Position numbers and translations under genes: made by a program
Notes under the pieces: model-generated
Databases searched by the model: none
What the model was told of the DNA's origin: nothing
What the model saw: the letters and a program-made list of their open reading frames with translations, nothing else
Shown: piece after piece, positions 14,488 through 29,600 of the stretch
How the letters are laid out: every line of letters begins with the position of its first letter
How positions within the stretch are numbered: position 1 is the first letter of the stretch
Source of the DNA: Trichoplax sp. H2
Taxonomy: Eukaryota; Placozoa; Uniplacotomia; Trichoplacea
Assembly (NCBI GenBank): GCA_003344405.1
Contig: NOWV01000072.1
Location: 62,001 to 126,000, forward strand
Reading direction: 5' to 3'
Length of the DNA: 64,000 nt

Positions 14488-16499
14488 TTTTTTATTGTCG
14501 TAATAATTCTACGGGTTACTGGGCCGCTGTAATGATTTCAGCTAATTACAGCAGTTTTGCGTATGCAATATAGTGATAGCATGTAGTATAGAACTGTATG
14601 TCTTAATAAAGTATATGCTATATAAGGCCGTAGCTGATAGCCATATTAAGTAATGTTATTAAGCAATGTACTAATGTGATCGATGACTCCTATGTAGAGG
14701 AGCAATTGATGATAATTTGTATAAGTTGTATAGAATTGTTACCGTGGAGGCTAAGTCGATTATCCGATTTATCTTAGCCACTTTCGACTATTATTATGAG
14801 GGGAAGAAATTGGAATTCTTCTCTGACTGACGACACACGTACGTTAATAAACTGGACTGTTATAAATCAATTATACGGTGTTGACTATTTAGTGTCACGT
14901 TAGGGATTTGCTCGATTTTAACAACTCAGAATTTTGAGTTGACGGATTACTAACCTAGGGCTAATAAGCTGTACATTACAGCCACCTTGATTAATTATAA
15001 TATTTATGCTAAAGTTTGATCTCAAACAGCATGTACTTTCTATCCTTACATATAGTTATAACGAGAGTCGAAAATGGATGCTGAACTACATTTTACACGC
15101 TATATTATCTTTTGTGTGCATCTATTTAAACTTGTTTCTTCGTTCCGTGTATAGCGTGACAGTTATCATAAGTGGCGCATATTTTTATGTTCTATCATAC
15201 GCTTTCTAGCCATTGAATTCTAATTAGAAAGTAGAACAAACTCTTGATGCCACATAGATGAGATTGCTGTCATATGATTCATGTATAACAAAGACCAAAA
15301 AAATAGTATTTTAGCCACTAAGGGTAAACTCAAAATTATGTTTACGGGTACACATTTAATAAATAGCTCAATCTATTTACGCGTATACCATGAAGTGTGG
15401 ATAAATGGTAGCGACTAACACTAGTAAGGTCAACTTTGTTTACCTAAAAAATTTGATACCTCCGCAATTCAAACTACCATCTAGTCTAATATCACAATCG
15501 AAGAATTGACACCCTCTGGTATGATATGATAAGAGTATGAGATGAATGCCGAAGTTTATAAGAAAAGCAAATAAATAAAGTATAAATTCACTTCTCACAA
15601 AGTGTTGAAGAAATTATCAATGAACAAGATTGGATTGTTATCATCTCAAGCTAAAGAATCGGTGCGTAGCTGTTATGGAAGAAAAATTAAGTACGTAAAC
15701 TATATAGAAGAGAATTTATAGGCAAAAAGTGAAACTTTAACTGTCTGGCTAGTTATGCAACATTGATGACTTACAAAGAGGAATGAAAGTCTTGTTGTTG
15801 TAGCCAGTTAAGAAATGCAAGATTCTCATGGATGCGCGTGTTTTGTAAACCAGAATAATTGATGATTCCATGAAACATATTTTCTATGTTTTTCAGATAA
15901 AAGCTAGCTTCGATAGTTGAGGACATGATTAATTTCTGATCAATCTATCACCAGTCAACAATTAGTAGAAATGATTCGTTTTCTTGATTGACTCTCAATA
16001 TTATAGCCACAGGTGGAACTGCTGAGTAGAGTTTTATAATGACGTAGATGTGCGATCTCCCACTGATTGATAAATAACTTGTCCAATTAACCACTTGATT
16101 ATCGGGTCATTTCTCCGTGAATTATATGAATTATTGTTCATAATAATCTTTTATCTTTATGATACAATACAAGAAAGAAAATAGAAAAATGTAAGTCTTT
16201 TAAATCAAACAATTGAAGGCATGGCAATTGTTATTACAATATCATCAACAGCCAAGATGGCATGTTACTTATCCTAAACTACAGTCCTGAAACTAGACAT
16301 TAACATGCCGAAAACGAAGGTAACGAATATGTCTTCCTCGCAGCTCCGTATTCGTAGGTAATTTCCTGTTGTTATCTCATCCTAATGAAATAAAATAAGC
16401 TATCCATAACTTGCCTGCAGACTAACTGGCGGTTCCATTAGTTTAGTTTAGATATCAGTACTAATTGTAACAAATTCAATAATATAGAAATGGATTGCC

Positions 16500-16754
16500 G
16501 ACAACAAAACAAAACCAGTTTTATTACTGCTAGCAATTAAGACTTGATTGTTGTTATCGACATGCCCTACCTATTGATATTTATAAAGCTTGATATTTGG
16601 TTTAAAAACTACGAAATAATTGAGTCTGTACCCTTCCGATAACAAAAATAAAATCAGTCTTATTGCTGCACGCGTTTAATACTTGATTTTAATTAAGGAT
16701 GTACCCCCACCGTACCTTTTGGTATCAAAATACTTCATGTTAGACCTAAAAACT
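16500..16754. repeat. Diverged tandem duplication, two copies, period about 139 bp
   Basis: The segment at 16500-16612 (ACAACAAAAC, CAGTTTTATTACTGC, ACTTGATT, CCCTACC, TGATATTTGG, TAAAAACT) is repeated in order at 16639-16754 with substitutions. Non-coding. Confidence 0.6.
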
Positions 16755-19700
16755 GGGATACGGAATGGTAGAAAACTTAAACAGTAATATCGTAACCGTG
16801 CCTCGAATTATATTATCTTTAGCTAATATTATTTTCTTTCAATTCAATCTCTATTAAATTAAGCCAACAATTGATGATGAATGATACGGGAAGTAAAATC
16901 TTATTTTTCATCCTCCATCATCTCATTAACTGAAGCTGATTTAACCTTCACCTAATCAACATAGATGATCATATCGTTGGTCATGCAGCTTTGCGTGGGA
17001 CCATTAATCTCTGAAATACTGATACATTGCGGTATTAGACTATTTGATTATGTTCTATTAATTTTGTGGTACGGTTGTCCGTTTTCCACAGTAACGACTA
17101 CAATTTTAAGATGATTTAACCCGTTAACTAGATAAATCGAAAATCAGCCTGACCAAAACACTACTTACGATGGTCAAAGCATTTATATATTACAAAATAA
17201 TGATAGAACTGACCAATAAAATCAATATAGTGTTGCTGTGAACTAAAGCAATCCATTGTAGTCATGCGATAATATCCCGATGAATAGCAAGTGAAACCTT
17301 TTAAATTTATTTCGAGAAGAAAAATAGATATTATGGTGATTCAATGTGACTTGTAACAATAACTTCATAACTAATTTAATTGACTCTACTGGAAATGACT
17401 TATCATTTTTTTTTTGGTAACAGTGAAATAGTTAAGATTAATTCAATTTCTAGCCTATCTTCTACCGAGCGTTAAATGTATTGTAGACTTAAAAATAAGA
17501 AATACTCTACCCTCTATAACACATTTTTTGACTATGATTCGTTAAAAGAAGTAAAACCTCCAGATAATAACCTTCACCGTACCATTCTAGAATTGCAGGA
17601 AATTTTGTACAAGTACAGTTAGAGCTATAGAGTTGGATGTTATGACTGATGGGTGGAGTAAAATCATTTCATAGAGAAATTAACAGTATCGTGGGAATAA
17701 CATAGTAGAAGAAATTGGATACTTGGTTGCTATTGGAAAGTTGTTGAGTAAATACAGCTGGTTATTGAGTGCACAGCCTCTAATGTTAGATTTTACTGTA
17801 AATATACTACTCCTGGATTGACGAGAATATGCAAAGTCACCGATTTCGTATAAATACTATAACAGATCGATGGAGGGATCTATCACCTGTAGCAGTTTAT
17901 ACTGAAATAAATAATTGATATTGTTCAATCATCCATGAAATACTTAACCGCTTGGGTTATTGAATAAGCCAATTGGTAGTTGATCAAAATAAAGTAGTTC
18001 GCTAAAGACCATCACAGTAACTTTCAAAGATTTTTATGATTATAAATAAAATAGCGATATCGAGGTAAAATTCACAAGTTAGAACATAAGAATAAAGAAT
18101 TATACGATTTTATTTTCTGAAGAAGTCAATATAAAAATTAGAAATGAAACAACACATGTGTTACTGGAATATTCCATATTTAATTTATCTCTTACGTGAT
18201 GCACTAATTAATATTGCGTCGATGATAACGTCTTCTACAATGGCTCATTCCGCATAATTGTTAAGTACAGTACTTGATAATTATACTGAATTTGCCATAG
18301 ACACTTTAATCTCGTAATTATGCTGTTCTCATTTTAGAGTCAAAAATACATTAGCGCTAGCTTAAATTACTGCCCTAACGTATATGAAATCTATCGTAGT
18401 CTAATCTGACTGTACTATCACGGCAGGCTATTATTGGTATCTTACTCTTCTATACGTATCATTACTAAAATGACTTATGACGATCAAGTTCTGATTACTT
18501 TCTCAAACAATTAAGCGTATCTACCGTAGGCAGTATCCACGCTTTTAACCCAATCTGTAGTTTTGCTGTTTAAGACAACTTCTAGCAAACATCTAGATCA
18601 ATATATGATAATGAATGTTTTGTAATGATAACTGAATTGACTTCCGGATTTATTTATATACTTTACCTTGATTTGAACGAATAGACAATAACCCACTTTG
18701 TTTTACAACGATTTAAGATAAATATAAACAGGAGAATACGACAATTAGTAATTGCATTATTAATTGATTCATATTATGATGCTAACGAAGCTTCAGTAAG
18801 AATAGACCATTTATTTTCGACTAGGTAACAAGTTGTTGTCATGCCATATCACAATCGAATTATTATGGTCATTCCTAAAAATTAGCCATCAACAAGCAGA
18901 AATATACATATAGAAGTGAAAGATCTTCATAGCTTTTTACGGGCATAATGCATATCGCCTAGAGTAACACTCTTAGTTCTAATCAAATATTAAAATTTTA
19001 TCAATTTTATTGAATTGTGTGCATAAATTGAAAGCCATCCATTGCTATTAGTCTATTTTAGAACAGTTGATGATTATGTTTTATCACTAAACTAAATACG
19101 AAGCAGTTAAAAATATACAATTTAAATTTACTATCAGCCCGTAGATTGATAGTAGACGAAAATCTCTCACATAGTATTATATTTAGTGATAACTATAGTA
19201 ATCTTCTTCTACGTAACCTTCCATATCAATTAATCTATAAGAACTTATTTCAAAGCCATCGTAAATGGTTTTATGCTGTTGTTCTACAATATTTCAGCGA
19301 ATCAACAGTTATTCTATGCCATTGAACATATTCCAATTTAACGTTTTTCTCAAACTCTTCTTTAGAAATAGCGTCCTTAGTTATTAATTCTTAAAGAAAA
19401 TTGAATCCATGCAGAAAAAATTTATGGATCATCCGTAACAACCATTTATTGATGGCTTATTATTCATATAGACCTGAAGTTATTATACTATGCTTTGTTA
19501 TGTTGTACAGAGTTACATTCTAGCTATGAATTTGTCATCCGATCACAGACTTACTAGCAAAGAAGAATCTGAAAGGAAGTGATCTTTTCATCTAATGAAT
19601 CCATTAGCGTCGGTACGACTTCATTTCCACAATAAATTATCATATTCTCTATTTAAATAGAAAGATTTAGCGTCACGTAAAGTTATATGTAATGGCTTTT

Positions 19701-22700
19701 TACTAATATTGCTCTCCAATGCTTTAATAGTTGTACAATAAATAATGCTTTGTTAGCTATTGAAACAGCTGACGACTAGCCTACAAGAAGGCGCCGTGCC
19801 TATTATCAATATCATTTTTGCAATCAAGACAACTATTGTTTCCATAATATGTTCGCGGAAGTACTTCTCAAATTAGTCGATAAGGTAATGATCGTCAGTG
19901 TCTAAAGCAATTAGGACCAGCTTTACGATTATTAAAGGCCAATTATTGAATAGTTAAGAAAAAAGAATACGAGCAAAAATGATTGGCTTTGTCATAGAAA
20001 AAGGTATCATGTGCTTGTATTACCTGCGGGTTGGCAAGATTTTAATATTGTTCCTAGGCCATTAAAGACTGAATAACACAAATCAATTCCAAACAAAGCT
20101 GAAAAACCAACGAAAGCTTGCAATTGTATCATTGCACAATACAAGATTATGAATGAGTCTGAAGGATTATTTCCGTTCGATTACATATTTCTAAGAAATA
20201 GTAATTCATCGGATTGAGTCTACAAGCAATGATTCCTTAGCTTTAGATTTCTTTAACGGAAAACATCGGAAAAGGCTATTTACCTTCAGAAATAAGAAAA
20301 AATCTGAGCCAAAGGCTATGGAATTAAGTCTTATAAAGAAAACAATTACCGTATTCCACAATCGAAAGACAAAATATGCAATTGCCTATGCTATAGTGAA
20401 CCTTATGGTTTGCATTTACGTTTTTAAGTAGCTAATGATCAGCTGGATTGTATAGCTACTCGTAATAGATAGTTAAAAAGGGATATGAGTATGAGATACT
20501 GTAGCATTGGTCATAAAAAATGCAAACGTGTTATTTGGAAATGTGGGTAGCTAGCTAGTGATTATTGATACGTTGGAAATGGAATTTATCTTTAAAATTC
20601 AGTTCCAATATTTAAATTTGAACAGTTTGCACGGACAGTTAAATACAATAAGAAAACGAAAACTTTATTTTTGAGAAGAGCAGAAGAGCATGAAAAGAGT
20701 TGAAAAATTATGCTAGTTTGTACGTGCAAAGTATTAGCCAGCTCTGATTCCAGCATGATTATTTCCTGAAGGATTGAATGCGATACATTAATACTTGAAA
20801 AATAGCACATTTCATAAAAGTGACAGCTCTGATATAAATGCAGAACATGATTCCTTTTTGCAGTTTTCCTCGATTCACATTCAAATCTAAATTTGTCGTT
20901 ACTACTTCATAAGTTTGAGCTCATCAGAAAATAACTCTGTATACATATCTTAGCTTGTGACAGTGTTATGTACTGTATTAGAGTAGAAATATCTATGTTA
21001 GGATAATTCTGTTACCCTATCCTTATTTAGTTAACTTCTAATTTGGATATACTGTGTTTTATTATATATAGCACTGACTTTTTATGACAGTGACACATAT
21101 ACACATACTGAAATTAATAGTTATAATAGGGTATGCAAATCATCTACTTACAGTTCGAATCATTGTTATTGTAACTTTCTTATGGCAGATTGCAAATTAT
21201 CATGGAAATGTTCCGTGATAGGACATATCGTAATCTGACTATTCTGCATTAGTCATCAGGTGTCTACGTTCGTAAATACTGTTGTCTGCATTAAGGGAGC
21301 AGTAGCTAAAATTAATATCTAATTCAGTAAATGATTCCTTAGTTAATCGTACTAACTATGACTCATGAACTATTGAGGAAGAGTATATAAATGCAGTATA
21401 TCATGTAATAAAGTGGATTCTTAAACTTAGTGTTTAACGTAAAATACAAGGCATCTAAGTCTTTGTGTAGTCTGCTAGTAGAGATAAAATGTTTTTTATA
21501 GTGCTGATATCGTTCCTTGATACGTGGTTTAAGGAATTGACTTATTGATCGTACATTACGTTATCTTGTTTTAATGCCGTTTTATGACATAGCTACATTG
21601 AAAAAACTTTAAAAGATTATTATCAAAGCAACGCAGAATGGACAGAGTAATGAAATTTCTTTGGAAAGGAGTGGGAAGTAAATCAGTAAACTTAGAAAAG
21701 AAAATCTTAATAAAGCCTTTTAATAATCGAATAAATAGAGCATTTAACATTTTTCGCTAAGATTTACCTACATAAAATTATTTATAGTTTTTGCACGTGA
21801 AAAAAGGAAAATGTAAAATTAATTCCTCTTATTTTAGCAGCGAATAGCAGTAATAAATAGCTTAAATTATTTAGTTTGGATCATGATACCTTCATCCTTA
21901 CACTTACTATATGTTATCAGAATCAGAATTCTAGTTTAAATTGACTATTTGATCTACTTCTAATTCGGTAATATAAAAATCATCAATATTTTACTCGTAA
22001 ATCACATCATTTATTAAAAATAAAAACTTCACTACTTAATGTTTTAATTATTGCATTTAAATGAGCAGAATTTGATAAATTTGCTGTTCCCGTCTTTGAT
22101 TTATGACGTGATCACAAATAAAGATATGTTATTTTACTTTTCTGATCAACTCTTATCCTTAATTATTTCAGTGCCCAGGAAGTAACTATCATGTAGCTTC
22201 AAATTGTATATTATGATTCATCGCAGTAATTTTAAGGCACAGTTAAAAAATTAAAACTGAATTTATGTCAAATTTATCCTACTTTAATGATCACATTTGT
22301 TTATAAATTGTATATTTTCTTAATATAACTAAATCCTGTTATATTGCTTAAATTCCAGCACACAGTAGAACTTGGATCCTGGAGTTAATTAAACGAGTCA
22401 TCTAGATTGTTTTAATTTTGGATTTTTAGCTGCTTTTGATATTTTATAACTTTATAGCAGGCAATATTTTATCTTCTTTATTATAACTTTCTAAATTATA
22501 ACTTACTGACATATTTCGAAACTAAACAAAAGGATAATAAGTATGATCAAATGACCCATTAAGCTCTTATAGCCATGTTAAATTTCATTTATTTAATTTC
22601 TTCTTCATTAGGTTGTTTTCAACGCTGAATATTAATTAATTACTTGCGAAAAAGATATTTTTAATTTTCTTGCACCGTAATGGTTAAGATGAGTCGATGT

Positions 22701-23656
22701 CTAATACTTGCAAATTATGTTGCGTTAATTTAGTGATATAGTGCACAGCCGTCGGGAATGATATCCAGCAACTAAGTTGACGAATCAGATATGAGAGAGG
22801 CTTACATAAACGATATTAAAGTTCGTACTTTTTCCATAAAATAGCATTTCTGGGGCATTTGCGATCATTTTTACGCGTTGCTACAGCATTAGAATCGGAA
22901 ATAGTGTAAATACCATAATTTATATAACGAATTTCAACTTCATGGGATGTTTTTCCTATGAAATGTTTAAATAGGTATTCTCCACATTTAATTCATGTAA
23001 TACATCGATGGCATGATTTCTTTAACAATTATGAATCGTTTAGCCAATAATGCCAAGGAATTAACTCAAAAATACTTGTTAAGCGGACCATTGGTGCAGT
23101 GCAGTAACACTTGCTACGAATTGGTTGTTATAATGTTGATTTCAGTCATTTGGATCACCGAGATGCCGACGACTACGTAGCTAGCAAGAACAAGGACTAT
23201 TTACATTTCTTGATCTTTATGACAAGTATGGGCGCTTTGACGCGGTACAGTCTTGTAAAATCCCTGTTTACCTACAAGCTCTGCTCTCATAATGTAAGCT
23301 TTATTCGAAGAATGAGGTATATCCCTCTACTGGAACATCGGCATTTGATTCTTCTACTTGAATAAAAATAGTTCATTATTATATTGCCATCTTACTTGGT
23401 TAAGGTTAATAAAACTCTACACCACAAAAAAAATTCAAGAACGTACTGGTATTGTCTTAACTATCTACTATTCCGATTTAAAATACTATCTATGCCTTCA
23501 TTTTTAATTTTAAAATTTAAAAGCAATAACAATAAATGAAGAAATATATTTTCTATTTTACAATCGCGACACATACGGGTACGGTATATAAGAAAAAGGT
23601 GTAAACGAATATAATATATAATAATGTCAAATATAACGATGAGAGGAGTATCATAC

Positions 23657-26600
23657 CTGGATTCAAGGTATCCTTTAGAATATCAATTGTTTGCAGAACC
23701 GGATAAAAATACTTTAACTTACTTTTACCACTCTTTAAAATCCTTTATGCGAAACCAAAATTAAAAAAAATTATTTATTAGCAGGAATTGTAATTCTTAT
23801 GTTAATAGTTCTATTATTTACTCTAAATTTTACGGGCATGCTTTCATACTACGTGTATATAAACAGTGATATCGGAAAATGGAATCCATTAAGGTACAAT
23901 TTTCTAACCAATCAATCCAAGTAATGATTCTTCTTTCTTTTTGAACTATTCCATGAATGTCAGTATCGGTAAGGCTATGTTTTAATTCGACTTCTATATG
24001 ACATTTCATAGGGTAAATTCGACACACTTTTCTATTTTCTAGATGAGTAATATGAATTAAGTTATAAAATCGACGTAATAATTTATCTTTAATGTTTTAG
24101 TATATGTATAAAAGCCGATATATAATTCATACCATTTACATAGCTAATAGATATTCGGCCGAGTTTTTGTTCACTAAATCGAATAATAAATGTCCCAGGC
24201 GGATAGTATTGAAGTAATTCATCAGCAGCGATCTTAGATATGAATCCTATCATTAAACTTTAAAATTAAGGTAACATTAACTATATGGGTTACTCCAATA
24301 CGTGACATTTAAATAATGGATACGCGCCTTTATGATGTTCAATATTAAATCTTGATTAAATATTAACTCTTACCCATTTTTCCACCACTTTAATAAATTA
24401 TGCTTTGGCTCGTTTAAAAGTTCAATACAGGTAAAAAACCATCCTCCGAAGGTAATGCTTTGTTGTATATCACGTAATTTTTCCTAATTTATAAAAAAAA
24501 GGTTTATTTCTTGCAGTTTCATGAATATAAATAAATGATCTTAATTTATATCTTTGTAATTATAGTACATATGATATGCACTTCTACTCGCACAACCTAT
24601 TTTATCTCATTCATCACTAACCTTGTAGTATTGATTCCAAGAAATAGGATGAGCGGGATTTTCTATGTCTGCACCTTTATAAGGCACACATTAGAAATTC
24701 AGAATGCAATGTCAGTATCCATTATTTTGAAACGAAATATTTAGTCTACGCTCCATCCAACACTTTGATAAACCATAATATGTCTTATGTTCATTTATCA
24801 AATAATATTGAGAAAATTTGCCAACAGCTTTTATAGCTAGTTAAACAAATATAGTATAATTAACCTGTCATTCTTTTGTAGATATACCGCAAATTCTGAT
24901 CAGTCAAATTTTGTTTTAGTCTGCAGAAACAAAATCTATTTAACATGTTTTTAATTTGACACCATTTTGCACGTTGCGGAAAATCAACCTGGTGCATTTC
25001 CTTATCCTACAAATGAATCATTGAAATTTGATGGTTCGTCGTCAGAAATACCATCTACTTGCAGATTTTATATTAAATTTGTTCGTTATATTGACTTATT
25101 ATTGCATAACAGGTGCAAAAACAGTTATTTATTCCGGCCTTGTATTGTCGTCAAGTTTTTCATGACATTAAATTTCGTTATTAGGTTTCTTCTAATATCA
25201 AATGAAATATTTACCCATGGGCTGATGTAGTAATCCCATACAAGTGAGCATTCTGCGGCAATTGTGTCTTTCTTTCGATTTATTACGCGAATCGAAGGAG
25301 AAGTTACCTGCAACTAAAATAAGGTAAAATCGCTCTATGAAAATTGCTGATACTTTGAAATCATGCAATAAGGATTAAACTAATAAAATCTAAAATCTCT
25401 TTCCAGTTAACATTGCAGTGCAGAAAAGTCTATTTTTGACCGCAATTTAGCGTAAAATGTGATTAAAATTATTATAAATATTACGGTATATATTTTGATT
25501 AGTTATCTACACTCGTATGCTTAATAAATTGTATAGAAATAGCTTATTGGTAGGCTATCAAACAGGATAAGTCAAGTCTTAAATTTAACATATTTGAACT
25601 AGACTTCGTGAAGAAATATTTACCGTCGTATGGATATTCTTATCCAATGTAACAACAGCAATTTTAGGCATTTTCCAATTAAAAAAGAATCTATCATCCG
25701 TTGAGCTCTGAAGCAGAATAGATAGAAACAATAATAAGTAAGTTATTACCATCGGCATATACATAATTTACGTGTAGGAAATGTACTGTATACATTATGT
25801 ACTCTTACTGTGCGATGTATACCTTTTCGCATATTACCAATAAAGTATCAATATTTATGATACGGATATACTTACTTCTCGGCAAACAAAATCAGAGAAG
25901 TCGGGAATTAACTGTAAAGAAAGTAAATTCTTATATCACATGATATTTAAATTCTATTAGGCAGTAATTATTCAGCTACACTAGCTTAATTTTTCATCCT
26001 TCAATTGTGACTTACGATGTCTTTATAAACTATAGATAGGTATCTACTTTCTTCGGAGGAAATAATCTGTAATTTATGTTAGCCGATTAGTTATTCGCTC
26101 AACATTTACGCGAAAAAAATTGTTCCGAATATCTCCAAAAATGATGCTATTGAAAAAATAATCCCAGTTACAAACCCCTAGGCCATCGATTTCCAGCTTG
26201 CTTTTACCTCTATTTACGAATTTTGCAAAACAGAATATTATGTTAAGTTTAGTATAAGTTTAGTATAACTTTGAAAAATGCGAATATGGCTAATTTTTAC
26301 TAACCCAGTCAATTTCATTTCGATTTTAAAATCTTGAGATATTATTTTATTAATGCCTAAAATACTGCGAAGAACATATCCTTAAAAATTGACTTATTAC
26401 ACTATGTACCAATCAAAACCTATTTCTTACCATAGCTTGCAGCTAAAAGGTGTCCCTTTTTGAATGCATGGTTTTGACACATTAATAACAACAATAGATC
26501 TATGGGATAGTTGGTAAAGTAATATTTATACAAAGCTTTTGCGTATAATATGGTATCGATAAAAACATAAAAAAACGAGAGCTGTGGCACTGCAGGTATA

Positions 26601-29600
26601 AAAATTACCTCTCAAGTAAGCTTAATTGGAGATTAAATAAGGTTTCCTCAGATTTTTTAAGCTGATTTAATAATTGAGATGGTTCTTCGCTTATATCTTT
26701 ATAACTCTCTGACAGCTTTCGTTTTTCCTAATCATTGAATAAAAATAGTATATTCGATCACTTTATCTATTTACAACCAATTTGGGCAGGCAGTGGCTAT
26801 AATTACAGAAAAATGTGATATCTGCAGTAAATGCATATCAATTCAACTTACATCCCGAATAAAAATGCCTAACTTATCTTGCAAGTGAAACAGTTGATCT
26901 ATCCTATAAATCAAAATTGTTGCATTAGATGTTATACTGCGCTGTGTCACTTTAATTATTTACAATATATTGTAATAAGATATAATCTAGCGAGAGATTT
27001 TAAATGAAAGATACATGCTTATTACTCATTTAAATTAAAAAATATTTACCGATTACTGATATAGTACAATTTCGTTTGTAATTCTTCATCACTTGAATTT
27101 GAATTTAAACTCCTCTCGCGTCCCTCATATTTTAATTTCGCTATCATATCTAGTACAACATTTTGCGCTTTATCCAAATAATTCAAAGCGTCATCCAAAT
27201 AATATCTAATAAACTATATATTTCGACAATTAATCTTTTACCGTAATTGACTCATTATTGACTTATATTTGGACATCTATTGTTCAAGTCCAAAACCAAT
27301 TTGTTATACGAGTTATTTGACAGATTTTTTATGTTATCAAATATCCAAGCAGTACCTTTTCAATATCTCGAATCTTACTTTTCCTTTTAGAAACTTCGTC
27401 TTTGTTCGATTTATTTTTGCCCTATAATCAAGAATTAATTGTAGTAAATTTTTAGATTTAAATGTGAAATACAGAAATTTACTAGCAATAATACTCAGAA
27501 CAAATATTAGATGTAGGAATGAATGTTAACCTGTTGTAAATCTGCGGCTGTTTCTTGACCATATTTAGAGTATATAATATCATCGTAAGGAGGCGGATCT
27601 ATGTCTGCAATAAGAAACGAATAAGGCTATTCACTGATAGATATTGTATGCTATATTTATTCATAACTATGCGTAGGCATATTATAATATATACAATTTA
27701 TTACACTACCATCTGGTGATGCGATATCATCTTCTGTTAATAATGAAACACTTAGTGTGCGCCATTGCAATTCCATAGATAGTATGTACATAATAAGCAT
27801 CGATAGAGCAAAATGACTGCATAAACCATCAATATGAACGTGGGCAATTTGATAGTTATTTTCAGATGGAATTGCTACGTCTTTATAAGTAGTTATTGGA
27901 AACTGAAATAGATTAAGCTCAGATTTAGATCGATTTATCAAAATGGCATAGTTTGGAGTTTTATAATTTTTATGTAGTTCGTTCTATAATAGTAAGATTA
28001 TCGCTGGATGTAGTATTTTCTACCACTAATCTTACAGATATAAATTATGCACATGTAAACAAAATTAAAATCAAATGCACACGTGATTTAATGAAAATAA
28101 GGTTTTATTACATGTAGATTCCAAGTTTACTACAGGGTTTAAAATTTAGATATATTGCAATCTTTATGTACCGTGGCCGTGATATTCAACGTTAACTTAA
28201 GCATAGAGTTAGGACTTACCATCGACGAGGAATTACTGAATAAGTTTGCTAATGGCTTTAAATATTCAATAGCACATACAGAACATGTTACCTTACAATG
28301 GGTAAAGAAGGGATAAATTAAAATTTTTACCGAATGTAGAATTATTTTACCATTTTTAAAAGCAAAATCTTGATATATTTTACATTATGCTGGTACCTAG
28401 GTAGTTATATAACGACATTTAGTAGTACTATACTATGGATGGCGTGGATAGAAGTTATGAAAATAGTGCTGAATGTTTTTGGAATTATAAGAGCGAAACA
28501 TTATAATCAATTTATGCACTGCATTAAAATACTCGAATTAAAAGTCTCAATAGTTTCTATTTGTTACAATATAAACTTTAACTAGGAAAATGATTAATGT
28601 GCGTACTTCAATTCATATTTTCTGCGACTAATTGAAACTATAATTCAGTAGTACATCAATATCCCATATAACTGAGACTAGCCTAGAATTGCTAATTAAA
28701 TCTGCCTTACCCTGAAGCGGTTAATCATTTCAGTAATATATTGGTTATGTACAATTACATTAGGACATTGCTTTTCTTTTAGCTAAATGAAGATAAATAA
28801 AGGACAAGAAAGTCAGTCTAATATAAAATAAATTCAATGAACAATTATACTTTAAGACGCAAAACTTATCTTATTACTTCAAGTTGTTGATCAGATAACC
28901 TTATATCAGCTATCATCATCACTCAACTTATTATGCGTTCATATTGAATTTACAACAATTTTTTGCTGATGTTAAGTTTCAAAACATATTTATTAAAACT
29001 AAGTCATTAAATCATCCTATAAAAATGCCAGTGATCCAATGATTTTGATAATGTCGGTCAGTTTGAGCTGCCATCTCGACTAATATCATTAATAATATTG
29101 CATCACTTCTTAAGTAACGATAACATACAGTAGTATTGTTTATAGAAAATAGAAAAGCTTGATTTTCTTTCAATTCAATTATTTATATAATATTTATAGG
29201 ATAGCATGGCAACGGTAAATAAGGACCGTATTATTGAAAAGTTACTTTAATTTCACACTGCTAAGCTGGAACTATATCTAATCACTGATTTATTATCACA
29301 ATATGATAATTAATTTCAGCTAGAAATTACGTTCCTGATTCGATATTTAATTTAATTCTCTTCAGGATTTTACGTACGTATAACGATAAATATTGATCAT
29401 TTCTTTATATATATGACTGTAGCTATCATAGTCTAAGCTTTGAGTTATAGTGACAATTTACTGCTATCAGTCGATGAACGTAAACAATGAATAGAAGATT
29501 TTCAGGGATTTTTCATTATTACGATCACATGCTTTACTGATTACGTTGTTTATGGTAATATGTATAATTACTGGATGGGAAGCGTAATTATCACAATCAA

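Larger units (their letters stand above)
12796..23656. other. Gene-poor AT-rich region between STAT-B and STAT-C
   Basis: About 10.9 kb in which I find no convincing exon. It must contain the 5' end of STAT-B and the 3' tail of STAT-C, if these genes are complete. Open frames here are short, low-complexity and lack matched splice sites. A weak candidate is the minus-strand segment 20735-20790 (helical, ILQEIIMLESELANTLH). Several local duplications are listed separately. Confidence 0.5.

Noticed and set aside
20592-20810. 72-residue minus-strand frame between STAT-B and STAT-C
   Set aside because: Weakly helical but without a phased junction to either gene.
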